Shown: positions 12,714 to 21,869 of the stretch, piece after piece | Numbering within the stretch: position 1 is the first letter of the stretch | Layout: every line of letters begins with the position of its first letter | Assembly (NCBI GenBank): GCA_964444515.1 | Contig: CAYUGY010000009.1 | Location: 1 to 23,128 of the forward strand | From: JAIXRY01 sp964444515 | Lineage (GTDB): Bacteria; Patescibacteriota; Minisyncoccia; Phycocordibacterales; UBA9973 | Length of the DNA: 23,128 nucleotides | Direction: 5' to 3' | The notes under the pieces: model-generated | What the model was told of the DNA's origin: nothing | Database searches by the model: none | The model's input: the letters and a program-made list of their open reading frames with translations, nothing else | Made by a program: the position numbers and the translations under genes

Positions 12714-15320
12714 ATGAATCCATACAATCACAAAAATATAGAGCAAAAGTGGCAAAAGGACTGGGAAGAAAAGGGAATTTATAAAACCAGTGATGATTTG
12801 CATTTGCCGAAAAAATACATTCTCGACATGTTCCCGTATCCATCTGGTGAAGGGCTTCATGTGGGGCATCCTCGTGGATATATCGCAACCGATATTTATA
12901 GTCGAATGAAAAGAATGGAAGGTTTCAATGTGCTTCATCCAATGGGATGGGATGCTTTTGGATTGCCGGCAGAAAACTTTGCGATCAAGAACAAAGTACA
13001 TCCACGTGTGGCGGTTGAAAAAAATGTTGCTCGTTTCAAAGAGCAATTGGCAATCATCGGACTTGATCATGATTGGTCTCGAGAAATCAACACAACTGAT
13101 CCAGCTTTTTATAAATGGACACAATGGATCTTTTTGCAAATGTTCAAAAAAGGTTTGGCATATGAATCATATGAACCAATCAACTGGTGTCCGTCATGTC
13201 AGACAGGTTTGGCAAATGAGGACGTAGAAGCAGACGGAACATGTGAACGTTGTGGAACTGTTGTTGAAAAAAAACCGATGCGCCAATGGGTACTAAAGAT
13301 TACTGATTACGCAGATCGTTTGCTCGCTGATCTAGATCAATTGCCAAAGTGGCCAGTTGGAGTAAAAGAAGCACAGCGCAACTGGATTGGCCGGAGTGAA
13401 GGATCGGAAATCGAGTTCAAAACAACAATCAATAGAAATATAAAAATATTCACGACGCGCGCGGATACGCTTTTTGGTGTCACTTACGTTGTCCTGTCGC
13501 CGGAACATCAAGATATCGGAGAGTTCATTGTCCAAGCAAAAAATATGGTTGAAGTATCTGAATATGTCAGACAAGCAAAAGAACGATTACTCAATGATCC
13601 GTTCAATTCACGCAAAGAAAAAACTGGAATCAAGCTCGAAGGTATACAAGCAATTAATCCAGTAAATGGTGAAGAAGTTCCTGTGTGGATTGCAGATTAT
13701 GTCCTCGCAGGATATGGAACTGGCGCAGTGATGGCGGTACCAGCACACGATGAACGGGATTGGGAATTTGCAAAGAAATATGAACTTCCGATAAAAAAAG
13801 TTAACGACGGTATTGCGATAGAGGTGCTGGGTGACCCTAAGGAACAACCTAGGTTAATTGTATTAACGGATGAGATTTTTATTCAAAAAAACAAAGTTGG
13901 GTCATACTCAGCTAGAAAAAATAACGATAAATGGATACATTCTTTTGTTTTTAAAAATAACGATAGTAAAGTAGAGTTTTTTGAATTAATCAGACGAATG
14001 GAATTTAAATATCAAGAAGCTCCATATATCGAGCAATTTGAAGATGTTGTTTTAATTAACTCTGGAGAGTATTCCGAATTAAAAATAGAAAAAGCTAAAT
14101 GGGAAATTACTGAAGCAGTTGGTGGTAAAATGGTTACCACTTACAAAATCAAAGACTGGGTATTTTCACGTCAACGCTATTGGGGTGAGCCGATGCCGAT
14201 TATTCATTGTGAAAAATGCGGTGCCGTAGGAGTGCCTGAAGAGCAGCTTCCAGTTTTACTTCCGGAAGTAGATTCATATGAACCAACCGGAACCGGAGAA
14301 AGTCCGCTCGCTAATATTGCCGAATGGGTCAATACGGTTTGTCCTACTTGTGGCAGTCCAGCAAAACGAGAAACAAATACCATGCCACAATGGGCAGGTT
14401 CTTCTTGGTACTATTTGAGATATATTGATCCGACAAATAATACTGCGCTAGTAGACAAAGAAAAAGAAAAAACATTTATGCCGGTTGATGTGTATGTTGG
14501 AGGTGATCATGCAACACGTCACTTGATTTATGCACGTTTTTGGCACAAGTTTTTGTTTGATATCGGTGCAGTTAGTACTGAAGAACCATTTCCTCGACTA
14601 GAATTCCTTGGCTTTATTTTGGCTGAAGATGGGCGCAAAATGTCAAAACGTTGGAAAAACGTGATTAATCCTGATGATGTAATCAATACATTCGGTGCGG
14701 ATGCATTCCGTTTATATGAAATGTTCATTGGTCCATTTGAAAATACCGTACGATTCAATAATGATGGAATGGTAGGTACGTATCGTTTCTTGGAACGCGT
14801 CTGGAGATTGAAAGAAAGAATTTCTGACGGAGCAATATCTGCTGATAAAATCATTCATAAGACAATTAAAAAGGTTTCTGATGATATTGAAAACTTCAAA
14901 TTCAATACAGCTGTGTCATCAATGATGATTTGTTTGAATGAACTTGAAACACAAGAAAAAATTTCTTCGACTGACTACAAATTCTTTTTACAACTCCTTT
15001 CTCCATTTGCTCCGCATATGACTGAAGAACTGTGGCACGAACTTGGTGATTCTTCGACAGGCTCAGAACAAGCACTTCAATCAATTCATCTTTCAGTTTG
15101 GCCGAAATATGACGAATCACTCACACAAGATGATGAGATTACGGTTGTTGTTCAGATAAATGGCAAAGTCCGTGCAGAATTGCTTGTACCAGTTGATATT
15201 GAAGAAGCTGAGGTCATCAAGCTCGCAACAACTAATGAAAAAATCTTGCCATGGATAGACGGTAAGGAAATCAAAAAAACAATCTACGTAAAAGGAAAAT
15301 TGGTTAGTATTGTTTTGTAA
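12714..15320 (+). CDS. leuS: Leucyl-tRNA synthetase with an extra inserted domain
   Basis: The 868-aa class I synthetase charges tRNA-Leu. The ATP-binding HIGH-type motif is HVGH (49-52) after FPYPSGEGL. The KMSKR loop is at 642-646. A zinc-ribbon segment has CPSC and CERC pairs (about 160-185), and a second pair set lies at CEKC and CPTC (around 500-547). The editing domain CP1 is intact, with TTRADTLFGVTY and GYGTGAVMAVPAHDERD. An anticodon-binding domain and a C-terminal part ending in INGKVRAELL and YVKGKLVSIVL follow. About 80 extra residues (about 364-443) lie between the editing domain and the DWVFSRQRYWG catalytic segment. I took the ATG at 12714. In-frame codons upstream run through the terminator and the preceding gene and are rejected. 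Confidence 0.97.
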   Translation: MNPYNHKNIEQKWQKDWEEKGIYKTSDDLHLPKKYILDMFPYPSGEGLHVGHPRGYIATDIYSRMKRMEGFNVLHPMGWDAFGLPAENFAIKNKVHPRVAVEKNVARFKEQLAIIGLDHDWSREINTTDPAFYKWTQWIFLQMFKKGLAYESYEPINWCPSCQTGLANEDVEADGTCERCGTVVEKKPMRQWVLKITDYADRLLADLDQLPKWPVGVKEAQRNWIGRSEGSEIEFKTTINRNIKIFTTRADTLFGVTYVVLSPEHQDIGEFIVQAKNMVEVSEYVRQAKERLLNDPFNSRKEKTGIKLEGIQAINPVNGEEVPVWIADYVLAGYGTGAVMAVPAHDERDWEFAKKYELPIKKVNDGIAIEVLGDPKEQPRLIVLTDEIFIQKNKVGSYSARKNNDKWIHSFVFKNNDSKVEFFELIRRMEFKYQEAPYIEQFEDVVLINSGEYSELKIEKAKWEITEAVGGKMVTTYKIKDWVFSRQRYWGEPMPIIHCEKCGAVGVPEEQLPVLLPEVDSYEPTGTGESPLANIAEWVNTVCPTCGSPAKRETNTMPQWAGSSWYYLRYIDPTNNTALVDKEKEKTFMPVDVYVGGDHATRHLIYARFWHKFLFDIGAVSTEEPFPRLEFLGFILAEDGRKMSKRWKNVINPDDVINTFGADAFRLYEMFIGPFENTVRFNNDGMVGTYRFLERVWRLKERISDGAISADKIIHKTIKKVSDDIENFKFNTAVSSMMICLNELETQEKISSTDYKFFLQLLSPFAPHMTEELWHELGDSSTGSEQALQSIHLSVWPKYDESLTQDDEITVVVQINGKVRAELLVPVDIEEAEVIKLATTNEKILPWIDGKEIKKTIYVKGKLVSIVL

Positions 15321-15344
15321 TCCACTCCGAAAGCGCTCATTTGT

Positions 15345-15353
15345 TGGTATAAT
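15345..15353 (+). promoter_or_regulatory. Extended -10 promoter for the ligase-like/MurJ-like pair
   Basis: TGG-TATAAT (-10 at 15348-15353) lies 35 nt before the ATG at 15389, giving a leader of about 28 nt. No terminator is evident between leuS and this gene, so read-through from leuS is also possible. Confidence 0.5.
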
Positions 15354-15388
15354 CTAATCTATAACGCATTATTAATTTACCAATAACT

Positions 15389-17704
15389 ATGAACCCATCA
15401 AAACATTTTATTAAAATAGAAAAGATAGCCAAGTTTCTTTTCTTGGGAGTAACTGTTGTATTACCCTTTCTCTTTTTACCAAAAGTACCGGTAAGTATTG
15501 AGACAATAAAAGGAACAGTCTTTTCATTTGTCGTACTTGCTTCTTTTGTTTGCTGGTTGCTGGCTCGGTTGATTGATGCAAATATTGCGATACCTAAAAC
15601 TCCTATCATCAAAAATATGGGGTGGTTTGTTCTCTCTTTTACGTTGTCTGCGTTGGTTTCTCCTGTTGTTCACAAATCATTTTGGGGGAATGGTTTTGAA
15701 TTTGGTACCGCTTTTAGTGTGATCATACTGGCTATCTATGGATTTTTGGCAATTCAATATCTCCAAGAAATAACATTGGTCAAAAAACTCTACAAACGAT
15801 TACTCGTTTCTTTTGTTATTACAACAATCCTTTCTTTTGTTGGTTTCTTTTTTGCTAATACTAAGGTAAGTGAAATAATCGGTGCTTCTGCTAATACAAG
15901 TTTTGTTGGATCTTGGAATGACTTTGCAATTTTCTCTGGTGGTATCGGAATGATTGTACTCTTGGCGCTCTACACAACACAGATTTCTAAATTCAAAAAA
16001 ATCACACTCAATGCGTTATTGGTGTTGATAGTAGCTGTTTTGGCTTTGATTAACTTTACTACTATTTGGTTGATTCTCGGTGTTTTTGCTCTCCTTGTTT
16101 TTGTATATATTTTGACTTTTTCTCCTGCGGACGAGACAGGGGATACTCAAAGAAAAATACCGATGGCGCCGTTTTGTGTGATCATTGTTTGTCTCCTGTT
16201 CTTGCTTGGAAATAACCTTGTCAGTGGTTTTATTGCAAAACAAACAGGATTCACTAGTGTTGATATAAAGCCATCACTTTCTGCTACAGCTACAGTGTTT
16301 GGAAAAACAGTCACAACAGGTACTGTTCACGCTATTTTTGGTTTTGGCCCAAATAGATTCTCAAGTGCTTGGGCGTTGTATCACCCAGCATCAATCAATC
16401 AAACAGACTTCTGGAACACTCCATTTAGTAGTGGCTACGGATTTCTTCCGAGCTTGGCGGTTACTGGCGGTATTTTGGGATTGATAACAATTATCCTTTT
16501 TGTCGTAGTGTTTGTGCTGACAGGTGTTCGTCTTGTCTTTAGAAATTTGAGAGAAAAAGATTTCAATTTCTGGGTTACTAGTTCATTTCTTGGGGCACTA
16601 TACTTGTGGTTTTGTTGTTTGATTTATTCTCCATCACTTTCAATCATGATGTTAACGTTCTTGTTTACCGCTTTGTTTGTGGCAACACTACGAGAACAAC
16701 AATTGATCGGTGAAAAGAATATTACTTATTTGGATGATCCACGAAAAAGTTTCTTTGGTATCAGTCTTATTGTTGTACTGTTGGTTACATCTCTTTCAGG
16801 AATGTATTTGGTTGCAGAAAAATATATTTCTATCTATTCATTCGGTAAGGGGGTGACTTCAGCTACACCAGTTACAACAGAAAAATATTTATTGCGTGCG
16901 GCTTCTTTAGATTCAAAAAATGAATTATTTTACAAAACACTCTCTTCATTTTATTTGAATCAATTCAATACAGCTGTTTCGTCTCAAAATCCTGATACAA
17001 AAGCCGTTCAGCAGTCATATGAATTGGCAAGATCATATGCAGATACTGCGATCAATGTTGCTGATATTACTTCACCTCAGAACTGGAGAGCTTTGGGTGA
17101 TATCTATGTGATTGGATTGAAACTAAAAAATACCGAAGCGTATGATTATGCAGTCAAAGCATATGAAATAGCAAAACAACGTGACCCTAAAAATCCAATC
17201 AGTGAATTGTCTTTTGCTCAACTAGAATACACAAATCAAAACTACACAAAGGCGATTGAGTATATCAATAATGCATTACTCTTGAAAAATAATTATGTCG
17301 ATGCGTATGTTTTGCTTGCTCGAATTAACCATGTGCAAAGTAAAGATGATGAAGCGATAAAGAGCCTAGATGCAATCGCTTATTATTACCCGGCAAATGC
17401 TATTGCATTGCGCGTTGCTGGTTCAGTTGCACTTGATCTTGGATTGAATGCTCGAGCGGTAACATATCTACAAAATTCTTTTGTGTACGATAATACTTCT
17501 TTGGAAACAGCTGGTTTGTTGGTACGAGCATACAGAAAGACTGGTAACAGTGATAATGCAAACAAACTTCTTGAATCACTAAGAGCTGCATTTATTGGTA
17601 ACGAAGAAATGGAAAAAGCGATTGATGTACTTGATTTGGGCACCAAACAAACACCTGCTCCTGTTGTTGATCAATCTAAAAAAGCAAAAACAACTAAAAA
17701 ATAA
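15389..17704 (+). CDS. O-antigen-ligase-like polytopic membrane protein with C-terminal TPR domain
   Basis: The 771-aa product has about ten to twelve transmembrane helices in residues 13-470. A large loop holds the motif AIFGFGPNRFSSAWALYHP (about 315-333), of the kind seen in Wzy/WaaL O-antigen polymerase or ligase proteins. The C-terminal part (about 490-755) is a solenoid of tetratricopeptide repeats, for example DIYVIGLKLKNTEAYDYAVK, AQLEYTNQNYTKAIEYINNA and AIKSLDAIAYYYPANA. It ends in a Lys-rich tail. Such ligase/TPR fusions are typical of CPR genomes and are presumed to join glycans to lipid or surface protein; the substrate is unknown. It lies 17 nt upstream of a MurJ-like flippase, so export and transfer of a lipid-linked glycan may be linked. 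Confidence 0.82.
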   Translation: MNPSKHFIKIEKIAKFLFLGVTVVLPFLFLPKVPVSIETIKGTVFSFVVLASFVCWLLARLIDANIAIPKTPIIKNMGWFVLSFTLSALVSPVVHKSFWGNGFEFGTAFSVIILAIYGFLAIQYLQEITLVKKLYKRLLVSFVITTILSFVGFFFANTKVSEIIGASANTSFVGSWNDFAIFSGGIGMIVLLALYTTQISKFKKITLNALLVLIVAVLALINFTTIWLILGVFALLVFVYILTFSPADETGDTQRKIPMAPFCVIIVCLLFLLGNNLVSGFIAKQTGFTSVDIKPSLSATATVFGKTVTTGTVHAIFGFGPNRFSSAWALYHPASINQTDFWNTPFSSGYGFLPSLAVTGGILGLITIILFVVVFVLTGVRLVFRNLREKDFNFWVTSSFLGALYLWFCCLIYSPSLSIMMLTFLFTALFVATLREQQLIGEKNITYLDDPRKSFFGISLIVVLLVTSLSGMYLVAEKYISIYSFGKGVTSATPVTTEKYLLRAASLDSKNELFYKTLSSFYLNQFNTAVSSQNPDTKAVQQSYELARSYADTAINVADITSPQNWRALGDIYVIGLKLKNTEAYDYAVKAYEIAKQRDPKNPISELSFAQLEYTNQNYTKAIEYINNALLLKNNYVDAYVLLARINHVQSKDDEAIKSLDAIAYYYPANAIALRVAGSVALDLGLNARAVTYLQNSFVYDNTSLETAGLLVRAYRKTGNSDNANKLLESLRAAFIGNEEMEKAIDVLDLGTKQTPAPVVDQSKKAKTTKK

Positions 17705-17721
17705 TTATCTAATATGTTGAT

Positions 17722-19401
17722 ATGGTTGATCGAATTCTGAAAATAGTCCACAAAGAGTTTAGTAATATTCACAATGCTGCTTTTCTGCTCGGTATTTCAG
17801 CGTTACTTTCTCAGCTGCTTGGATTAGTGCGTGACCGGTCTTTTGCTTCGATAGTTGGACCATCGCAATCGCTCGATATTTATTATGCGTCGTTTCGAAT
17901 ACCTGATTTGATGTTCAATAGTGTTTCGACATTGGTTTCAGTGACTGTACTGCTTCCATTCTTGGTAAAAATTCTCCAAGAAAAAGGTAATGATGGGGTA
18001 CGAAATTTCTTATCTCAAATGTTCACGATATTTATTTATGGAATGATTATTCTTTCGGGAATATTATTTCTTCTGATGCCGTATTTGGTTGGATATATTG
18101 TGCCTGGTTTTACTATGGAAATGCAACATACACTCGTGAATGTTAGTCGACTGATGTTACTCTCACCAATCTTACTTGGTCTTTCGAATTTATTTGGATC
18201 AATCACTCAAATGCAACACAAATTTTTCGTGTACGCATTGTCTCCGATTTTTTATAACCTAGGAATAATCATCGGAATTTATTTCTTGTGGCCATTGTGT
18301 GGTATTTATGGATTAGCTATCGGTGTGTTGCTTGGAGCATTCTTGCACATGGCGATTAATTTGCCAGTACTTGCTCATTCAAAAAATACTCCAACACTTG
18401 TTGCGAGTTCAAAAATCGAATGGAAAAATGTCGGGAATGTATTCCTTCTTTCGCTTCCACGAACACTTGCATTGTCGCTCAATAGTTTTGCATTGTTGGT
18501 ACTGACTGCACTCGCATCAAAGCTCGATACTGGTTCAATCTCACTGTTTAATTTGTCGTTTAATTTGCAATCAGTGCCGATTGCTATTATCGGTCTATCA
18601 TATGGAGTGGCTGCTTTTCCGGTGTTGTCCAAAGCGTTTTCTGAAGGCAATATGGAATTGTATAAAGACACTATTATTAGTACAGCGAAACAAATCCTTT
18701 TCTTTTCATTACCGGTGATTTCTTTGTTTGTGATTTTACGTGCACATATTGTGCGAGTGATATTGGGCACAGGTTCATTTAACTGGGATCACACACGATT
18801 GACTGCTGCATCACTTGCGCTCTTCACCATTGCTATCATCGGGCAATGCTTCATTATTTTGTTTGTCCGTGCGTATTATGCTGCTGGTAAAACTCGCAGA
18901 CCGTTGGTGGTCAATTTGATTTTCACTGGAAGTGAAATTATGTTTGCGTATCTTTTTATTCATCTATTCAAAAACTCTCCAGCATTTGCGCATACGATTG
19001 AATCATTGCTTCGAGTGCAGGGTGTACACGGAACGGTATTGTTGATGCTGTCACTTGGATATGCGGTTGGCACCTTGTTGAACGGCGTTGCATTGTGGCT
19101 CTTGTTTAGAAATGATTTTATGAAGGGTGAACCAAGTGTGTTATGGAAACCGTTTTTCAAAAATCTCGGCGCATCTATTATCATGAGTTTTGTTATGTAT
19201 AAACTACTACAAATTCTTTCTCCGCACATCGAACGTTCAACTGGTATGGGAATATTTATTCAAGGATTCATTGCGGGTATCGGCGGACTGATTGTCTGGG
19301 GAATGATCCATTCATTGTTTAAGACAGAAGAATTTTTGTCAGTTACTCGTTCGATTTCGAAGAAATTCTGGAAACAGGAGGTTGTTGCCGAGGAACAGTA
19401 A
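17722..19401 (+). CDS. murJ: MurJ/MviN-like lipid II flippase family protein
   Basis: The 559-aa polytopic product has about 13-14 predicted transmembrane helices and the MviN/MurJ start. LLGLVRDRSFASIVG (about 36-50) is followed by SLDIYYASFRIPDLMFNSVS, matching the family's RD and Ala-Phe-Arg-Ile-Pro motifs. MurJ flips undecaprenyl-linked peptidoglycan precursors across the membrane; related proteins move other lipid-linked glycans. The length is slightly above typical MurJ. The start is the ATG at 17722; an ATG at 17714 is out of frame. The 17-nt gap to the ligase-like gene suggests one operon. A precise lipid II role is inferred from family, and a polysaccharide flippase role is a fair alternative given the neighbour. 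Confidence 0.88.
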   Translation: MVDRILKIVHKEFSNIHNAAFLLGISALLSQLLGLVRDRSFASIVGPSQSLDIYYASFRIPDLMFNSVSTLVSVTVLLPFLVKILQEKGNDGVRNFLSQMFTIFIYGMIILSGILFLLMPYLVGYIVPGFTMEMQHTLVNVSRLMLLSPILLGLSNLFGSITQMQHKFFVYALSPIFYNLGIIIGIYFLWPLCGIYGLAIGVLLGAFLHMAINLPVLAHSKNTPTLVASSKIEWKNVGNVFLLSLPRTLALSLNSFALLVLTALASKLDTGSISLFNLSFNLQSVPIAIIGLSYGVAAFPVLSKAFSEGNMELYKDTIISTAKQILFFSLPVISLFVILRAHIVRVILGTGSFNWDHTRLTAASLALFTIAIIGQCFIILFVRAYYAAGKTRRPLVVNLIFTGSEIMFAYLFIHLFKNSPAFAHTIESLLRVQGVHGTVLLMLSLGYAVGTLLNGVALWLLFRNDFMKGEPSVLWKPFFKNLGASIIMSFVMYKLLQILSPHIERSTGMGIFIQGFIAGIGGLIVWGMIHSLFKTEEFLSVTRSISKKFWKQEVVAEEQ

Positions 19402-19413
19402 GAATATATTTTA

Positions 19414-19457
19414 TTGACATAGTCTCTACTGATATTGTATATTGTTTTTGGTATTAT
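19414..19457 (+). promoter_or_regulatory. Promoter region of the 19472 gene, two overlapping options
   Basis: TTGACA (19414-19419), 18 nt, then TATATT (19438-19443). A second extended -10, TGG-TATTAT (-10 at 19452-19457), ends 14 nt before the ATG. Either could be used. Confidence 0.5.
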
Positions 19458-19471
19458 GTAGAAAATAAAAA

Positions 19472-19822
19472 ATGAATAAAAACTCGCTACAGTTTGTTCT
19501 TACTCAAAAAGGTCACTCCGGAATTATTGAAGGAAATTGTTTCGTCCATCATGATAAGAATTTTTCTTCTCCGTCAGATTATTTTACTAAAGGAAATGTT
19601 GGTCCCGTAGAAATAACTTTTTCTTGTGGTGCTGTGCCTCTGGGAAAGTATACTTTTCGCTCTTTTGATTTTAGTAAATTGGATCAAGGTCTTGTCGGGG
19701 GATTTTTACAGATTCCTGGTGGTCATAATATTGATGTTACTATTGAGCTTGATGTTAATCGAATCGCTCCTATATGTAGATTTCAGGCATTATATTCTTA
19801 TAATGAGAGAGAAGATTTTTAA
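19472..19822 (+). CDS. Hypothetical 116-aa protein
   Basis: I recognise no family. The product appears beta-rich and soluble, with strands such as SLQFVLTQ, PVEITFSCGAVPLG, KYTFRSFDF and IDVTIELDV. Gly-rich turns (LVGGFLQIPGGHN) separate them, and there is no signal peptide or membrane helix. Several His residues (HSG, VHHDK) and three Cys are scattered without a clear metal site. Codons are more T-rich than in the flanking murJ-like and lepA genes, and the gene has its own promoter and terminator. It looks like a single-gene accessory insertion between conserved genes. Confidence 0.65.
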   Translation: MNKNSLQFVLTQKGHSGIIEGNCFVHHDKNFSSPSDYFTKGNVGPVEITFSCGAVPLGKYTFRSFDFSKLDQGLVGGFLQIPGGHNIDVTIELDVNRIAPICRFQALYSYNEREDF

Positions 19823-19829
19823 TTCTATG

Positions 19830-19860
19830 AAGCCTCCCATTTGTTTGAGGGGGCTTTTTT
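19830..19860 (+). terminator. Terminator after the 19472 gene
   Basis: AAGCCTCC (19830-19837) pairs with GGGGGCTT (19849-19856; one G.U), loop of 11 nt, then a run of six Ts. Confidence 0.8.
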
Positions 19861-19881
19861 CGTGCAAAAATGGCTTATTTT

Positions 19882-19890
19882 TGCTAGTAT
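19882..19890 (+). promoter_or_regulatory. Extended -10 promoter of lepA
   Basis: TGC-TAGTAT ends 10 nt before the ATG at 19901. The -35 position is weak and falls just past the terminator T-run. Confidence 0.5.
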
Positions 19891-19900
19891 AGGCACATAA

Positions 19901-21697
19901 ATGGAACTCAAACATATTCGAAACTTCAGTATTATTGCCCACATTGATCACGGGAAGTCTACCTTGGCTGACCGACTTTTGGAGGTGACAAACACCATTG
20001 AAAAAAGAAAGATGAAAGATCAAGTCTTGGACTCGATGGAACTTGAACGTGAACGTGGTATCACCATCAAAATGCAACCAGTTCGAATGGAGTACAAATA
20101 CGAAGGCGTACAATATCAGATGAACTTGATTGATACACCTGGTCACATCGACTTCTCATACGAAGTTTCTCGTGCACTCAAGGCGGTTGAAGGTTCAATT
20201 CTACTTGTTGATGCAACACAAGGTGTGCAAGCGCAAACTTTGACGACATTACAAATGGCACGCGAATCTGGGCTCGTAATTATTCCAGTGCTTTCAAAAA
20301 TCGATTCACCACTTGCTCGCGTGGACGATATCAAATTGGAAGTTGCCAAATTACTCGATTGCGACGTCGACAGTATTCTAACTGTCTCAGGAAAAACAGG
20401 CGAAGGAGTACCTGAGTTATTGGCAGAAGTTATCAAACGTATTCCCGCACCACAAACACAAGAAGTCGACAAAGATGTTTTCAGAGGACTTGTCTTTGAT
20501 TTCAAATATGATAATCACAAGGGAGTAATCGTGTTCGTGCGTGTGCTCGATGGTAGTGTGAAGAAAAATGAACAGCTACTTTTTGCAATTGCAGAAGAGA
20601 AATTTATCGCACTTGAAGTCGGTGCATTTATGCCTGTTGAGGTGGCAACAGAAGAAATTTCAGCTGGTCAAATCGGTTATATTGTAACTGGTATCAAGAA
20701 ACCAGGTATTGCGTCTGTCGGAGATACAATCGTGTCTGCCAAGAAACCATTGCCGGCAATTCCTGGATATATGCAACCTCGTCCAGTGGTTTGGGCTTCG
20801 ATCTATCCAGAGGCACAAGATGACTTTAATGAGCTCAAAATGGCCCTAGGACGCCTCCGATTGTCGGACTCTGCGTTCTCATATGAAGAAGAAGCATCAG
20901 GGCTTCTGGGGCGTGGTTTCCGTGTTGGTTTCCTTGGAATGCTCCATTTGGAAATCATTACAGAACGGCTCCATCGTGAATTTAATCTGGAATTAGTGGT
21001 AACTTCACCGTCTATTACCTACGAAGTAAAGATGCGTAACGGCGAACAAGTAACCGTCTATTCACCACACCTTTTCCCAGATGATGGAGTAATCGCAGAA
21101 GTCATGGAACCATGGGTTACTGTGTCTATTATTACGCCGATGGATTATGTTTCAAACTTGATGCCATTTTTCTATGAACATGAAGCTGAAGTAATGGGAG
21201 TTGAAAACTTCGGTGATAATCGTTCGCAGATTTTGCTCGATATGCCACTACGTGAATTGATGCGAAACTTTTTTGATGATTTGAAAAGCAACACTTCAGG
21301 ATATGCTTCAGTCTCGTATGAAATCGGTGATTTNNNNNNNNNNGTAACACGACTAGATATTTTGGTTGCAGATGAAATCGTGCCAGCATTTACGAAAGTT
21401 ATTTCAAAACGACAAGTAGAAGAAGAAGCCGAAAAGACCGTAGAAAAATTGCACAAAGTATTACCGAGACAAATGTTTGCAATGAAGATTCAAGGATATG
21501 GAAATGGCAGAATTATTTCATCGAGAACAGTTCAAGCCTTTATGAAAGACGTGACCCAACATATGTACGGTGGTGATATTACCCGAAAAATGAAGCTCCG
21601 TGAGAAACAGAAAAAAGGAAAGAAGAAAATGAAAGAACGCGGAAAGGTAAATATTCCACAAGAAGTATTTATCAAAATGATGCGGAGTGGGGAATAA
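19901..21697 (+). CDS. lepA: Elongation factor 4 (LepA), translational GTPase
   Basis: The 598-aa product has the LepA layout: G domain, beta barrel, EF-G-like domains and a basic C-terminal domain. Motifs seen are the P-loop AHIDHGKST (13-21), RGITIK (about 52-57), DTPGHIDF (78-85) and G4 SKID (132-135). The LepA-type segments LGRGFRVGFLGMLHLEIITERL and a Lys-rich C-terminal end (KMKLREKQKKGKKKMKERG) complete it. EF4 acts on stalled or early-elongating ribosomes, proposed to remodel translocation under stress. The G4 motif is unusual: Ser replaces the normal Asn of NKxD. A short N gap (21334-21343) hides about four residues before VTRLDILVADE. The frame is kept, so the gene is probably intact. 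A strong terminator follows. Confidence 0.97.
   Translation: MELKHIRNFSIIAHIDHGKSTLADRLLEVTNTIEKRKMKDQVLDSMELERERGITIKMQPVRMEYKYEGVQYQMNLIDTPGHIDFSYEVSRALKAVEGSILLVDATQGVQAQTLTTLQMARESGLVIIPVLSKIDSPLARVDDIKLEVAKLLDCDVDSILTVSGKTGEGVPELLAEVIKRIPAPQTQEVDKDVFRGLVFDFKYDNHKGVIVFVRVLDGSVKKNEQLLFAIAEEKFIALEVGAFMPVEVATEEISAGQIGYIVTGIKKPGIASVGDTIVSAKKPLPAIPGYMQPRPVVWASIYPEAQDDFNELKMALGRLRLSDSAFSYEEEASGLLGRGFRVGFLGMLHLEIITERLHREFNLELVVTSPSITYEVKMRNGEQVTVYSPHLFPDDGVIAEVMEPWVTVSIITPMDYVSNLMPFFYEHEAEVMGVENFGDNRSQILLDMPLRELMRNFFDDLKSNTSGYASVSYEIGDXXXXVTRLDILVADEIVPAFTKVISKRQVEEEAEKTVEKLHKVLPRQMFAMKIQGYGNGRIISSRTVQAFMKDVTQHMYGGDITRKMKLREKQKKGKKKMKERGKVNIPQEVFIKMMRSGE
21334..21343. other. Short assembly gap (10 N) inside lepA
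   Basis: The gap keeps the reading frame. LepA proteins usually have about five residues (YRxxD type) between the conserved Gly-Asp and the following Val/Leu. The 12-nt window gives four, so the true length may be one codon longer. Confidence 0.9.
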
Positions 21698-21698
21698 T

Positions 21699-21736
21699 AA
21701 AAAAGAGGCGAAACCGTAGGTTTCGCCTCTTTTTTT
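21699..21736. terminator. Strong terminator after lepA, likely bidirectional
   Basis: A 17-bp perfect stem (21699-21715 with 21719-21735), GTA loop, T-run. The A-tract on the left gives Ts on the minus strand, so it can also end the 36-aa minus-strand gene, whose stop is at 21739. Confidence 0.93.
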
Positions 21737-21738
21737 AT

Positions 21739-21849
21739 TTATCTAACTAATGACGGAATGTACAACAAAATCATACTGATAACCACCAATAGGCAGATTA
21801 CCTTCCAAATCATTGCAATTCTCTTTTTGTGCTTAGGATTCCAAAACAT
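21739..21849 (-). CDS. 36-aa single-helix membrane protein
   Basis: This short ORF was read by hand on the minus strand. It starts MFWNPKHKKRIAMIW, with a basic, aromatic N-terminus. One transmembrane helix (about 13-31) and a short tail ending IPSLVR follow. The positive-inside rule predicts a cytoplasmic N-terminus. Support for coding comes from a -10-like box 7 nt before its ATG, a terminator just past its stop, and the classic topology. Otherwise the 133-bp gap between lepA and the FtsB-like gene would be empty. I cannot verify homologues. It could be a small division or secretion accessory protein given its divergent FtsB-like neighbour, but that is a guess. Confidence 0.55.
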   Translation of the reverse strand: MFWNPKHKKRIAMIWKVICLLVVISMILLYIPSLVR

Positions 21850-21855
21850 ATACGA

Positions 21856-21864
21856 TATAATATA
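21856..21864. promoter_or_regulatory. Shared -10 region for divergent genes
   Basis: Plus strand TATAAT (21856-21861) ends 8 nt before the FtsB-like ATG. The minus strand reads TATTAT (21862-21857), 7 nt before the 36-aa gene's ATG. A -35-like TTAGGA at 21833-21838 is 17 nt upstream on plus. The two start sites would be mutually exclusive. Confidence 0.5.
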
Positions 21865-21869
21865 CCTCT

